Under the pieces are notes generated by a model. It saw only the letters and a list, made by a program, of their open reading frames with translations, did no database searches and was not told the origin of the DNA. A program made the translations under genes and the position numbers. A stretch of DNA of 64,000 nt, taken from the NCBI RefSeq assembly GCF_913773635.1, contig NZ_CAJYGQ010000006.1, forward strand, positions 124,001-188,000, given 5' to 3'. Numbering within the stretch: position 1 is the stretch's first letter; every line of letters starts with the position of its first letter. The DNA comes from an uncultured Mucilaginibacter sp. (lineage in GTDB: Bacteria > Bacteroidota > Bacteroidia > Sphingobacteriales > Sphingobacteriaceae). Positions 1-9,504 of the stretch are shown here, one piece after another.

Positions 1-46
1 TGATTAACCTTTTAAACAAATTCCTGCTATGGTAGCAGCAGAAACC

Positions 47-122
<76 letters not shown>

Positions 123-223
123 ATTTAACTTAAGAGGCTTTTCTTTCGATAACCCCTTTCGTTTTTGGTGATGCAAATATAGGCCAAAAAGCATATTCCG
201 CAAATAATTATTTTAAAAGTTTT

Positions 224-715
224 TTAACTTTTTGCTAACTCACTGTTTTTCAAAACATCATTTATCAAATCAGCTTCAAATCCGCGGCTCATTGCGTATT
301 GCATAAGCTTGTATCGGCGTTTAAAAGTGTCCTTTTCGTTAGTTTGCCGGGCCTTTTTTTCAATAAGATCATTTAATGCGGCCATGTAGTCGTCAGGGTT
401 AATGCTTAAAAGGGCTTTTGCAATGAGCTTATCAGGTACACGCTTTAGTTTCAATCCTTGTTTTATTTTAATGCGCCCCCAGGCTTTTTGATTAAATTTC
501 CCTTGTACATAGGCTTGCGCAAAGCGTTGTTCATTTAAAAAATTGTCTTCAATAAGGCGGCTTATTATGCGTTCAACAGCGTCAGGGTACAAACCCAGGT
601 CATATAGCTTGTTGCGTACCTCTTGTTGTGAACGCTCCTGGTAAGCACAATAGTGTTCAGCCTTGGCAAGGCCGGTTTTTTCGTCGGTTACCCGTTGTTT
701 TTTGGGTTCGTCCAT
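224..715 (-). CDS. recX: RecX family regulatory protein
   Basis: This is a 163-residue cytoplasmic protein of the RecX family, whose members bind along RecA filaments and tune recombination and SOS activity. The sequence shows the expected run of three-helix repeats. The first is around residues 20-55 (YCAYQERSQQEVRNKL), the second around 57-75 (FLNEQRFAQAYVQGKF), and the last ends in AMSRGFEADLINDVL. The length is normal for the family. It stands alone between tRNA-Gly and the divergent murF-alr gene, with recA not in view. Assignment rests on the repeat motifs seen; the exact effect on RecA is family knowledge. Confidence 0.9.
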   Translation of the reverse strand: MDEPKKQRVTDEKTGLAKAEHYCAYQERSQQEVRNKLYDLGLYPDAVERIISRLIEDNFLNEQRFAQAYVQGKFNQKAWGRIKIKQGLKLKRVPDKLIAKALLSINPDDYMAALNDLIEKKARQTNEKDTFKRRYKLMQYAMSRGFEADLINDVLKNSELAKS

Positions 716-836
716 TTTGTAAAATTACTAAAAATTTTGGCTAAATATGCTATGGGTAGGGCGTGCATAGGGTTTTCATATTGTCAAATTACCTTTATCA
801 TTTTTCTGTTTACATAAATATCTTCACTTTCGTAGT

Positions 837-3305
837 ATGTCCAGCAGTCAATACACCATTACTCATGTGCAGCAAATTATTAATGCAACCGGCACCCTCG
901 TGCGGGAAGGTTCTATTAGCACTTTGGTTACTGATAGCAGGCAAATAAGCAATCCGGCAGAGAGTTTATTTTTTGCTTTAAATGGCAGAAGAAACGGTCA
1001 TGCCTTCATTAAAGAGGCTTACGAGCATGGCATACGCAACTTTGCAGCAACACACATACCCGATGGCGATTTTCAGGCCGCCAATTTTTTAATCGTTGAT
1101 GATGTGTTGAAAGCTCTTCAAAGTTTGGCAGCATACCACCGGCGTCAGTTTAATTTACCAATTATAGGAGTTACGGGCAGCAATGGTAAAACTATAGTTA
1201 AAGAATGGTTGTACCAGCTTATGGCTGCCGATAACAATATTGTTCGTAACCCTAAAAGCTATAATTCGCAAATAGGTGTACCGCTTTCGGTATGGCAAAT
1301 ACGCGCCGAAAACACCTTGGGCATTTTTGAGGCAGGCATATCCACAATAAACGAAATGGATGCGCTGCAGGCTGTCATCCAGCCAACCATTGGTGTGCTT
1401 ACCCACTTAGGTTCGGCACATGATGAAGGCTTTGAAAGCACTGCTCAAAAAATTACGGAAAAGCTTAAGTTATTTAAAAGCTGTAATCTTGTTGTTTGCA
1501 ATTACGATCAATTGACTGGCTATGCAGCACAATTGCCTGCAAGTGCCAAACAATTTACATGGAGTTTTTCATATAACAAGGCCGATTTATATGTCTTCAG
1601 CGAAACCGTTATATCAAAGCGGCACTATTTACGTGCTGTATACAACGGCCAGGAAATTGAATGTTTGATTCCTTTTTTAGATGAGGCTTCTATTGAGAAT
1701 GCCGTTAGCTGCTGGGCCGTATTACTTGCTATGGGATATAGCCCGGCCGAGGCTGATAAACGGCTGGAGCATTTGGCGCCGGTAAGTATGCGTTTGGAGA
1801 TGAAAACGGGCAGTAACGATTGCTCGGTGATTGACGATTCTTACAATTCTGATGTACAATCACTTGCCATAGCACTTAATTTCTTACAACAGCAAAACCA
1901 ACATAAAACAAAAACGCTTATTCTTTCTGATATCTATCAATCCGGACTAAGGCAGCACGAGCTCTATGGCCAGGTTGCCGAAATGGTAAAAAGCAGGAAT
2001 ATAGACAGGTTTATTGCTGTAGGTGCTGATTTGCTGAATAATCAACAGCAGTTTGCGGGTATTAACCAAAGTTACTTTTTTAAAGACACCGCAGACCTAC
2101 TTTCGCATATCAAGGAACTCAACTTCAATAATGAAGCAATACTTATAAAAGGTTCGCGTAGTTTTGAGTTTGAGAGGGTAAGTAAGGCGCTGTCACAAAA
2201 GGCGCATGAAACCATGCTCGAAATTAACCTTAATGCTTTGCTCGGCAATCTTAACTTTTACAAATCAAAGCTAAAGCCAGGGGTAAAGTTAATGGCAATG
2301 GTTAAAGCCTTTTCGTACGGCAGCGGAACGTTTGAAGTTGCAAATATACTGCAGTACAATAAAGTTGATTACCTGGCCGTAGCCTACATTGATGAGGGCG
2401 TAGCACTGCGAGAGGCCGGAATTACCTTACCTGTAATGGTGTTGAACCCTGAGCCATCAGCGTTTGACAAAGTGATTGAATTTAAGCTGGAGCCCGAAAT
2501 TTATAGTTTTGGCTTGCTTGATAAGTTTATAAAGTATGTTCAAAACAACGGCAATGATCACTATCCGGTTCACATTAAAATTGATACGGGTATGCATCGC
2601 CTTGGTTTTGAAGGGTATGAGTTGGATAACCTTTGTGACTTGTTGAGCGGTAATCCATTCATCCATGTAGTATCGGTGTTTTCGCATTTGGTTGCCAGTG
2701 ATGCCGAGGCGCATGATGATTTTACGCGCAAACAAATTTATAGATTTGAGAAAGCATCGGCCAGGATAGAAGCCGCGCTCGGCTATAAGGTTATTAGGCA
2801 TCTTTCAAATACATCGGGTATTACACGCTGGCCCGAGGCTCATTTTGATATGGTGCGCCTGGGCATTGGCCTGTATGGTATTGACGGTGCCGTTCCGCCT
2901 CATTTAAAAGGCTTACAGCCTATAGCAAAGCTAAAAACAAGTATATCACAAATACGGAGCATCAAAGCCGGAGAAACAGTTGGTTACAACCGTAATGGCA
3001 GTTTGCAAAGTGACGGACGTATTGCAACAGTAAGAATTGGCTACGCTGATGGATATTTACGGGCGTTTGGTAACGGGGTAGGCAAGATGCTGGTAAAAGG
3101 CGTGCTGGTGCCAACGGTAGGTAATATTGCAATGGATATGTGCATGATTGACGTAAGCGATGTAGACGTGGCCGAAGGCGATGAAGTGTACGTATTTAAT
3201 GAGCAGCAAACCATTGAAGACCTGGCCCGGCAGATTGGAACAATTCCTTATGAAATTTTAACCAATATATCGCAGCGGGTTAAAAGAGTGTATTTTTATG
3301 AGTAA
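837..3305 (+). CDS. murF-alr: Bifunctional MurF / alanine racemase
   Basis: This 822-residue fusion joins two peptidoglycan precursor enzymes. Residues 1-455 are a Mur ligase that adds D-Ala-D-Ala to UDP-MurNAc-tripeptide, with the ATP-binding loop GVTGSNGKT at 111-119. Residues 460-822 are a PLP-dependent alanine racemase: the Schiff-base lysine is K490 in MAMVKAFSYGSG, and the conserved GYADG segment that carries the second catalytic tyrosine is also present. The fusion makes D-Ala and consumes the dipeptide product in the same polypeptide. Such fusions are known in Bacteroidota. The ATG at 837 gives a complete MurF N-terminus. The DUF502 gene follows within 15 bases. Confidence 0.96.
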   Translation: MSSSQYTITHVQQIINATGTLVREGSISTLVTDSRQISNPAESLFFALNGRRNGHAFIKEAYEHGIRNFAATHIPDGDFQAANFLIVDDVLKALQSLAAYHRRQFNLPIIGVTGSNGKTIVKEWLYQLMAADNNIVRNPKSYNSQIGVPLSVWQIRAENTLGIFEAGISTINEMDALQAVIQPTIGVLTHLGSAHDEGFESTAQKITEKLKLFKSCNLVVCNYDQLTGYAAQLPASAKQFTWSFSYNKADLYVFSETVISKRHYLRAVYNGQEIECLIPFLDEASIENAVSCWAVLLAMGYSPAEADKRLEHLAPVSMRLEMKTGSNDCSVIDDSYNSDVQSLAIALNFLQQQNQHKTKTLILSDIYQSGLRQHELYGQVAEMVKSRNIDRFIAVGADLLNNQQQFAGINQSYFFKDTADLLSHIKELNFNNEAILIKGSRSFEFERVSKALSQKAHETMLEINLNALLGNLNFYKSKLKPGVKLMAMVKAFSYGSGTFEVANILQYNKVDYLAVAYIDEGVALREAGITLPVMVLNPEPSAFDKVIEFKLEPEIYSFGLLDKFIKYVQNNGNDHYPVHIKIDTGMHRLGFEGYELDNLCDLLSGNPFIHVVSVFSHLVASDAEAHDDFTRKQIYRFEKASARIEAALGYKVIRHLSNTSGITRWPEAHFDMVRLGIGLYGIDGAVPPHLKGLQPIAKLKTSISQIRSIKAGETVGYNRNGSLQSDGRIATVRIGYADGYLRAFGNGVGKMLVKGVLVPTVGNIAMDMCMIDVSDVDVAEGDEVYVFNEQQTIEDLARQIGTIPYEILTNISQRVKRVYFYE

Positions 3306-3319
3306 AATTGCACTTTCTT

Positions 3320-3916
3320 ATGAACAGGTTTGCACGCGCTTTATTTAATTACTTTATAAAAGGGATGCTGGTAGTGGTGCCCTTGGGCGTTGCTATTTTT
3401 TTGATTATTTGGGCGGTTGCTAAATTAGATAGCGCACTTAACCTGAGCGATGTTTTATGGGTTAACCCGAAAACTGGTAAAGGCATTTACGTGCCCGGTT
3501 TAGGCATTTTGACTGTATTAACCCTCATTATGGTAGCCGGAGTGCTGGTTACTAACGTTATAACCGACCCTATAAAGCATTGGTTTGCCCGCTGGCTAAA
3601 TCACATACCGCTTTTTAAATTCCTCTACTCATCTATCAAAGATTTTACGGAGGCCTTTGTTGGTGAGGAGAAAAAATTCAACGAACCTGTACTGGTTGAA
3701 GTTGGCACTTCGGGTGTCAAAAAGATTGGCTTTTTAACCCGTAAAGACATGGGCGCAATTGGTTTGCCAGGTGAAGTTGCTGTATACTTTCCGTATTCTT
3801 ACTCATTTGCCGGTCAGGTAGTTATAGTTCCAGCCAGCAAGGTAAAACATATTGATAAAAGTGCCGCCGATGTAATGAAGTTTGTAATATCTGGCGGTGT
3901 AACCGAGTTAGATTAG
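3320..3916 (+). CDS. DUF502 family membrane protein
   Basis: This is an inner-membrane protein of about 198 residues in the DUF502 (COG2928) family, whose function is not established. Two hydrophobic segments are visible near residues 12-35 (MLVVVPLGVAIFLIIWAV) and 60-80 (LGILTVLTLIMVAGVLVTNVI), followed by a soluble domain with the family-typical PLFKFLYSSIKDFTEAF and GEVAVYFPYSYS-like stretches. I chose the ATG at 3320; an in-frame TTG at 3308 is only four codons upstream and sits 3 bases after the murF-alr stop. The close spacing suggests cotranscription with murF-alr. Confidence 0.85.
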   Translation: MNRFARALFNYFIKGMLVVVPLGVAIFLIIWAVAKLDSALNLSDVLWVNPKTGKGIYVPGLGILTVLTLIMVAGVLVTNVITDPIKHWFARWLNHIPLFKFLYSSIKDFTEAFVGEEKKFNEPVLVEVGTSGVKKIGFLTRKDMGAIGLPGEVAVYFPYSYSFAGQVVIVPASKVKHIDKSAADVMKFVISGGVTELD

Positions 3917-3937
3917 TCTTTTTTATTTCATTTAAAA

Positions 3938-4016
3938 GATTGCCATCCCGAACATACAATGGTTAACAGTCGGGTTAAATTTAGCTGCTAAGCTTTTTAT
4001 GGCCGGAATGACAATC
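3938..4016. repeat. Imperfect inverted repeat, possible decayed REP-like element
   Basis: The arm GATTGCCATCCCG (3938-3950) matches the reverse complement of CGGAATGACAATC (4004-4016) at 11 of 13 bases. The loop of about 53 bases holds nothing coding. It fills the gap between two convergent genes. The core resembles short dispersed repeats often found between convergent genes, but copy number cannot be judged from one window. It may equally serve as a weak transcription terminator. Confidence 0.35.
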
Positions 4017-4031
4017 GGGTAAATATTTCGC

Positions 4032-4448
4032 TTAATTACAGGCCTCTAATTCTTTATTCACTTGCTCAACACTATGCAGTCCTGAGTGATTACCGAAGTT
4101 ATTTTGCACATAGGTAAGTACCTGTGCTATTTCTACCGGTGCAAGGCCCGAAGGAGGCATTTCGCCATTAAACGGCTTTCCGTTTACCAGTATAGGTAAC
4201 TTTAAGCCATTTTTGATATAGCAAGCCAGTTTATTGCTGTTGGTCTTTAAATAAACCGAATCCGTTAGCGGTGGTATAAGCGCTGCCAGACCTTCGCCCT
4301 GCGCTCCATGGCAATTTTGGCACCGGGTTTTGTAAAGTTCCTGCCCGGTAGTGTAGTATCGCATATACTCCAGCTTTTCATCGCTTTGGCATGAGTAAAC
4401 AACTGTTATAACCGCAATAAAGAAAATGGCAATTATTGTGAACTTCAT
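4032..4448 (-). CDS. Class I c-type cytochrome lipoprotein
   Basis: This 138-residue exported electron carrier has a hydrophobic N-terminus ending in VVYSC (C20), so it is probably lipid-anchored. The haem site is CQNCH (C43, C46, H47) and a likely axial methionine is M97 in NGEMPPSG. The segment between them is typical of small cytochrome c domains. It is the last gene of the cluster and its start overlaps the SCO gene's stop by 4 bases (ATGA), so the two are probably translationally coupled. The pairing with SCO points to respiratory-chain or copper redox work in the periplasm, which is inference. Confidence 0.9.
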   Translation of the reverse strand: MKFTIIAIFFIAVITVVYSCQSDEKLEYMRYYTTGQELYKTRCQNCHGAQGEGLAALIPPLTDSVYLKTNSNKLACYIKNGLKLPILVNGKPFNGEMPPSGLAPVEIAQVLTYVQNNFGNHSGLHSVEQVNKELEACN

Positions 4449-5101
4449 TGTGCTATCATGCTTTGAGGTTCAGTTTGCAGCAGCTTCATGTCTTCAATAA
4501 GTTTTGCTACCTGCTCGGGGTTGGTACCATCGTAACTACCGCGTATACGCTTTTGCTTGTCAATCAAAACAAAGTAACCTTGATGTACATAACCGCCAGG
4601 AGCTTTGTTGTCTTCCATCACTGCTACAAGGTAACTTTCGGCCAGTTTGTAAATGGCTTGCTTGTCACCTTGTAAAAACCACCAGTTATTTCCGGTAATT
4701 CCCATTTTATCAGCATAGTTTTTCAAAACAGCTACGCTATCATGCCGCGGATCAATACTATAGGAAACAATTTTAACATTGCCTGATTTTTTAAATTCAT
4801 CATATACCTTAAGCATATTACGGTGCATAATAGGACATATTGAAGGGCAGCTTGTAAAGAAGAAATCGGCCACGTAAATACTACCGTCTAATGATTTCCG
4901 GGTAACTTTTTTACCATATTGATTAACGGTTTCAAAATCAGGGATGGTATGATAAATGGTATCAGCAACTGTTTTGCCGTTTACGGTTTTAGTAACCGCT
5001 TCGCGGTTTCCGTATATGGGTAGCAAGGTATCGCTTTTGTTGGAGGTATTGCATGCCGCTAAGCCAAGTAGGCAACATGCACTTAAAATCAAAGCTTTCA
5101 T
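4445..5101 (-). CDS. SCO1/SenC family copper chaperone
   Basis: This 218-residue lipoprotein (lipobox around LAAC, C17) has a thioredoxin-like SCO domain. The copper-binding CxxxC is SCPSICP (C85 and C89) and the third ligand histidine is H173 in YVHQGYF. Family members bind copper and help assemble the CuA centre of cytochrome oxidase or act as periplasmic thiol reductases. Its stop overlaps the cytochrome c start, and its own start overlaps the stop of the upstream lipoprotein gene by 4 bases. All key residues of the family are present. Confidence 0.93.
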   Translation of the reverse strand: MKALILSACCLLGLAACNTSNKSDTLLPIYGNREAVTKTVNGKTVADTIYHTIPDFETVNQYGKKVTRKSLDGSIYVADFFFTSCPSICPIMHRNMLKVYDEFKKSGNVKIVSYSIDPRHDSVAVLKNYADKMGITGNNWWFLQGDKQAIYKLAESYLVAVMEDNKAPGGYVHQGYFVLIDKQKRIRGSYDGTNPEQVAKLIEDMKLLQTEPQSMIAQ

Positions 5102-5502
5102 TTCTTTTGAGTTGATAAGTATTGGTTTGACTGATTAATTGCAGCATCTAATTGCTTGTTCACCTTTTCAATCTGTGTTTTTTGGTCGGCCATGTACTGC
5201 ATAACCTCATCGTGCGATTTTCCTTCATGCTCCACCTCAAACTGGTGCATCCAGTCTTCCATTGCCTTATCGGCTGCGCTAAGGTTTCGGGTTACGGAAG
5301 ATGCTGTTGCACTATCAACGGCCTTGGTTTTAATAAGGCTATCGAGCAATATATTGTTTTTAACCACCTGTTCGCTTTTTTCCATGGCAACATCATGAAC
5401 TTTTATTACCTCGTTCATAGCATCCTTTTCCTGCGCTTTATGGTCACTGCATGAGGCTAATAATGAACCAGCGAGTGTTATAATCAAATATTGTTGTTTC
5501 AT
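5098..5502 (-). CDS. Small helical lipoprotein of unknown function
   Basis: This 134-residue protein has a signal peptide ending in the lipobox LLASC (C17). The rest is charged and almost entirely helical in character, with heptad-like stretches at about 30-60 and 95-125 (DQKTQIEKVNKQLDAAI) that suggest a coiled coil. I see no metal-binding motif beyond a few histidines and methionines around 85-105. It lies inside the receptor/SCO cluster with a 4-base overlap to the SCO gene and 14 bases from the metal-binding lipoprotein. A periplasmic scaffold or accessory role is only a guess from position. Confidence 0.75.
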   Translation of the reverse strand: MKQQYLIITLAGSLLASCSDHKAQEKDAMNEVIKVHDVAMEKSEQVVKNNILLDSLIKTKAVDSATASSVTRNLSAADKAMEDWMHQFEVEHEGKSHDEVMQYMADQKTQIEKVNKQLDAAINQSNQYLSTQKK

Positions 5503-5516
5503 TGCTTGTTATTTAA

Positions 5517-5714
5517 TCAGTCTTCCTTTGCAACCAGGTCCATGCCGCATTTAGGGCAAGTGCCGGGCCTTAGTTCAGCTACTTTGGGATGCATAGGGCA
5601 GGTGTAAACCGTTTTATCTGCAGTATTTTCAATTGGTGTCTTCTCTTGTTTTTGTGCAGGTTGTTTGCATGCGGCAAATGCAGCCATAATGCAAATGATC
5701 ATTGTTTTTTTCAT
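5517..5714 (-). CDS. Heavy-metal-binding domain lipoprotein
   Basis: This is a 65-residue exported protein: a short signal ends at the lipobox FAAC (C16) and a linker leads to one heavy-metal-binding domain. The domain runs YTCPMHP...GTCPKCGMDL, with possible ligands C39, M41, H42, C53, C56 and M58. The same domain occurs on copper-efflux proteins such as CusB-like adaptors and P-type ATPases. The ATG at 5714 starts 1 base after the PepSY gene's stop; a longer reading from 5759 would overlap that gene and is less likely. Confidence 0.88.
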   Translation of the reverse strand: MKKTMIICIMAAFAACKQPAQKQEKTPIENTADKTVYTCPMHPKVAELRPGTCPKCGMDLVAKED

Positions 5715-5715
5715 G

Positions 5716-7170
5716 TTATTTGTTTTTAATAAAGGCTGCAAAACCGAACAAAGATACAACTAATACACCCGCTGCCGCCAGCATACTAACTATATCACGT
5801 ACATTCTTACCTGCCCATGTCATGCCAAAATACTTGTGCAAAAATATAAATGATAAAGCTTCCAGGCGATCAATGCCTGCAACCTTACTTGCCAGCTTAG
5901 CCGATGAGGTTTCTATGTACCAATCCTCATGTTGAGGATAGCTGATTTTTATAACAGGCAATCGCTTGTTGATAAAGCCATACTCGGGTGTAAATTGTTT
6001 AATTAACTCTGTGCTAGCTTTATAAGTCGTGTTGTGTTCTGTATCACTTCCACGATAGTAGTTGCTTAAATAAAGCGCAAATTTCCTATCACCGTCTAGA
6101 ATTTCGGTGACGGATTGCGTGTCAAAATATTTCACCAATTTTTTTGTATCAGTTACCTGGTAAAACGTGATGTCTTTGTATTTTATTAAAGAGGTGCGTT
6201 TAATAAGACTATCGGCAATAGGAAAGTTAAGATTGCTTACCTGAAGATCGGTGCGGTTAATCAACTGCTCAAACGGTTGTTTGGTATCCGTCCTACCTGT
6301 TAGTTTCACCCACAGATGGAAGCCGCCGCTTATTGTAAAGGTTAACATCACAAATGACACCACTAGTCCTAATTGGCGGTGATACCGGTGAACAAAACGT
6401 TTTTCTTTTTTGCCCTCAATTTTTTGTTTTTCCTGTATCTGCTTAAAACGTTTCCAAAACAAACCATAAACAATGATGCCCGAAAAGAGCGACAGTGTCA
6501 TTATTGCAACCACAATTAGCAATGTAACCTGCCTGAAGGTTTCGCCAAAAGCATCAGCTAAAAACTGCCAGCTGTGAAACTGCCTGAAAATCCATAATAA
6601 AGTTTTACGCGTATTGTTGTTGAAAGTGCCTAACCGACTTTGATTCGTTTCTACATAAACGTCCATTCCATCTGCGCGGTTAAAAGCTATTTTCCAAACA
6701 GGCAGCAAACGGTTTATGGGTTGGTAAGTAGCATCAAAAGTTGTTTGTAAGTTGATGCTTTTGATTGATGATACTGAATCCTGCGTAAAATAGCGGGCCA
6801 AGTAGACAGCATATTGCTTATCGCCGTTCGGTAGTAATACGCCGTCAATTGCTGAATAGTAACGGTAACTACTATCAGGCATTAATGCCTGATAGTAAGT
6901 TTGTTTATTGAAATTAACTAAACTAAAATTGCGGATAGTTAAAATTTTGTTTTGGTCCATTACCTGCTGTAATGAAAGTACCGGGGCCATCTGCTGTTGA
7001 GTCCTTGGCTTAAATAACTCCTGCGGAATAAACGGCCTGAACCAGTTAGACATGAATGGGTGTGAAAGCCCGCTTATGCTCCAAAAAATAACCGGTATCA
7101 AGCTAATTAAACCTAATATGCGGTGCCATTTGTAAAACTGTTTTTTTGCTACTAATGATTGGTTTTGCAT
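5716..7170 (-). CDS. PepSY-associated membrane protein
   Basis: This 484-residue inner-membrane protein belongs to the PepSY TM-helix family. A first helix lies at residues 16-36 (ILGLISLIPVIFWSISGL), central helices follow a periplasmic PepSY-like region (near 220-245 and 270-290), and the last helix is near the C-terminus (MLAAAGVLVVSLFGFAAFI). Relatives are often encoded beside TonB-dependent receptors and are thought to reduce or move the imported metal or siderophore across the inner membrane. Its start lies 3 bases after the receptor stop. The substrate is not shown by sequence; copper is inferred from the neighbours. Confidence 0.85.
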   Translation of the reverse strand: MQNQSLVAKKQFYKWHRILGLISLIPVIFWSISGLSHPFMSNWFRPFIPQELFKPRTQQQMAPVLSLQQVMDQNKILTIRNFSLVNFNKQTYYQALMPDSSYRYYSAIDGVLLPNGDKQYAVYLARYFTQDSVSSIKSINLQTTFDATYQPINRLLPVWKIAFNRADGMDVYVETNQSRLGTFNNNTRKTLLWIFRQFHSWQFLADAFGETFRQVTLLIVVAIMTLSLFSGIIVYGLFWKRFKQIQEKQKIEGKKEKRFVHRYHRQLGLVVSFVMLTFTISGGFHLWVKLTGRTDTKQPFEQLINRTDLQVSNLNFPIADSLIKRTSLIKYKDITFYQVTDTKKLVKYFDTQSVTEILDGDRKFALYLSNYYRGSDTEHNTTYKASTELIKQFTPEYGFINKRLPVIKISYPQHEDWYIETSSAKLASKVAGIDRLEALSFIFLHKYFGMTWAGKNVRDIVSMLAAAGVLVVSLFGFAAFIKNK

Positions 7171-7173
7171 GGC

Positions 7174-9504
7174 TTAAGGTTTTGATAGTGAGTAACTTAT
7201 ACCAAGTGTATAAGTGCGTGGTGGCGCGGCATAGTAGGTGTCGCCATATTGGTTGCTGGTTACCGATGTTGCATAAAGTTTATCAGTTATGTTAAGTACA
7301 TTGAACCACATACCTGCACCCTTTAAAAAAGGTCCTTTAAAATCATAACCTAACCTCATATTTACAAGGTTATAACCGCCATAGGTTTTGGTATTGGCAG
7401 GATTAGTATAGTATGAATTTATATGTTGCCATTCGGGCGCAATACGAAATCCTTTTGCAAACTGTGGCCTGTATGTCAGCTCAGCATTGGCAATCCAGGT
7501 TGGTGCGTTGGCCATGCGGTTGCCATCATAAATAAGGGTAGTTGTTTGTCCACCAGATGTGCGTACTTCACTATAATCTTTGTATGTATGCCACGCATTT
7601 GTTCCGCTGAAGCGAAAAGTGAGTTGTTGTACCGGCGCGTAAGTTACAGTATACTCAATGCCGCGATGACGGGTTGCCCCAGCATTTTGGTTTTGTGTAG
7701 TATTATCGGGTAGCAACTGACTGATAATTTCGTTTCTTCCATCAAGCTGATAAAGGCTCATTTCAGTATAAAGCCTTTTATCCAAAACAGCGAACCAGCC
7801 ACCAACCTCATAGTTGTTAAATGTGGCCTGCTTTAATGGGGTTTGCTGCCGCGAGTTGAATAAATCTCCGGTTTCGGGAGGTTGAAAGCCAATACTGTAG
7901 TTTGCATACAGTCCTTTGTTATTACCCAGGTTATAGGTTAAACCTAGTTTAGGTGCTAAAACGTCAAAATTGTTACTTTGCTGCTGTTTGTATTTGGTGT
8001 TTGTTGATGGTAGTCGGTTACGAAAGTTGTAGTTGACCCTGTCATACCGCAAACCTGCTACAATGCGCAACTGCTCAATTGGCTTTAGCTCATATTGTGC
8101 ATATGCTGCCGTGTTGAAAAGTTTGATGCGGTAATCGTCAATAAAAACACCTGTGTTAATGAAGCCGGTGTAGTAATTGCGGTTAACATCTTTTTGAATG
8201 TTTAATGATTGTGCGTAGAACGAGCTAGGACTGTTATCTAAATACACGCCGGCTATCAATCTCGAATGCAAAAAAGCAAAATCAACCCTGTGCTGTGCAA
8301 GTACCCCGTAGCTGTTAAAAGACTGATCGTTCACCTGTCCGTTTGAGCTTACATACTGTCCTTGCGCGTTGCGAACATCTGATATAAAATAGCTGGGCAG
8401 TTGTGCTGTGGAGTTGTTGCGATAATATAGGGTAACGAACGTATTGCTGGCTTGGCTCCAGGCATGTTCCAATTTAACGCTCGACCTGAATGCCTTAACC
8501 TTGCGATAAGTAAAACGCTGATTGCTGCTGTAGCTGCGATTATAAAAACGTGCGCTATCCAATGATCCGGGCGTTTGCGTATTTAGGAAATTGTATGTGG
8601 CTGATGCAGTTAAACGGGTGGACACATTAAAATTATAAGTAGCTTTCAACGTACCCGAGTACTTATCAAAATCGGTATAATCTTGCCATCCATTTTTTTG
8701 GTGTGCAATATAACCTCCGGCATATAAGCCAAATTTGCCGGATGTAAACCCACCATCGGCATCAACGCGGCGATAATGATAGTTGTCACCCTGCAATTGA
8801 ACACGAGCTGCATAACCGCCCGGCGGATTAGGCGTAATGAAATTAACAGCGCCACCAACCGAATTACTGCCATATAATGATGAGGCAGGGCCTTTGATAA
8901 CCTCAATATCTTTTACGCTGTTCATATTAATTTCGTAAAGTGAATTGTGATTAAATATGCCGGTGGGCCGAATGGGAAGGCCATCCTCCATATACAAGTA
9001 AAGTGCATTGTAGGTTATAGGCTGCCGTATGGCCATGGTATGCTGCTCGTTACCCAAATTTACCATATAAACACCAGCCACCTTGTTAAGTAACTGGTAT
9101 AATGCCGTTGCTTTAGTTTCCTGCATTACAACGGAATTAATTTTACTTATGGCGACAGGCGCACTCGAACGCGACTGTCCTTCACGACTGGCCGAAACTA
9201 TAACAGGCTGCAAATCAACAGCCGATGGAGATAAGCTAACATTTAGCGTTGTTTGACGGGTAGCCGGTTGGCTAACAGTGGCAGTGTATCCCATAATAAA
9301 AAAACGCAATTGGCCTGAGGCGTTGATGCTGTAATGGCCGTTGCGATCAGTTGTGGTGGCAACGGTTGGCTCACTTGAGGTTGTGATGCTAACGCCTGCT
9401 AATGGCTCGTGCGTAACAGCATCTGTTACCGTACCTGTAAGGCTGTTTTGGGCATAAACGCCCAGATGTATTGTGAAAAGTAATAACAATAAAATTTTAC
9501 GCAT
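7174..9504 (-). CDS. TonB-dependent outer-membrane receptor
   Basis: This 776-residue receptor has a signal peptide (1-18), an N-terminal carboxypeptidase-regulatory-like beta domain (about 20-105), a plug domain (about 115-225, with VKDIEVIKGPASSLYGSNSVGGAVN-type motifs) and a 22-strand barrel to the C-terminus. It is shorter than SusC-type receptors and resembles siderophore or metal receptors. It heads a six-gene cluster with PepSY, heavy-metal-binding, SCO and cytochrome c genes, which argues for a metal, most likely copper, as cargo (inference). A structured leader precedes its start. The GCAT/ATGC repeat around its ATG (9498-9510) could mask initiation. Confidence 0.92.
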   Translation of the reverse strand: MRKILLLLLFTIHLGVYAQNSLTGTVTDAVTHEPLAGVSITTSSEPTVATTTDRNGHYSINASGQLRFFIMGYTATVSQPATRQTTLNVSLSPSAVDLQPVIVSASREGQSRSSAPVAISKINSVVMQETKATALYQLLNKVAGVYMVNLGNEQHTMAIRQPITYNALYLYMEDGLPIRPTGIFNHNSLYEINMNSVKDIEVIKGPASSLYGSNSVGGAVNFITPNPPGGYAARVQLQGDNYHYRRVDADGGFTSGKFGLYAGGYIAHQKNGWQDYTDFDKYSGTLKATYNFNVSTRLTASATYNFLNTQTPGSLDSARFYNRSYSSNQRFTYRKVKAFRSSVKLEHAWSQASNTFVTLYYRNNSTAQLPSYFISDVRNAQGQYVSSNGQVNDQSFNSYGVLAQHRVDFAFLHSRLIAGVYLDNSPSSFYAQSLNIQKDVNRNYYTGFINTGVFIDDYRIKLFNTAAYAQYELKPIEQLRIVAGLRYDRVNYNFRNRLPSTNTKYKQQQSNNFDVLAPKLGLTYNLGNNKGLYANYSIGFQPPETGDLFNSRQQTPLKQATFNNYEVGGWFAVLDKRLYTEMSLYQLDGRNEIISQLLPDNTTQNQNAGATRHRGIEYTVTYAPVQQLTFRFSGTNAWHTYKDYSEVRTSGGQTTTLIYDGNRMANAPTWIANAELTYRPQFAKGFRIAPEWQHINSYYTNPANTKTYGGYNLVNMRLGYDFKGPFLKGAGMWFNVLNITDKLYATSVTSNQYGDTYYAAPPRTYTLGISYSLSKP

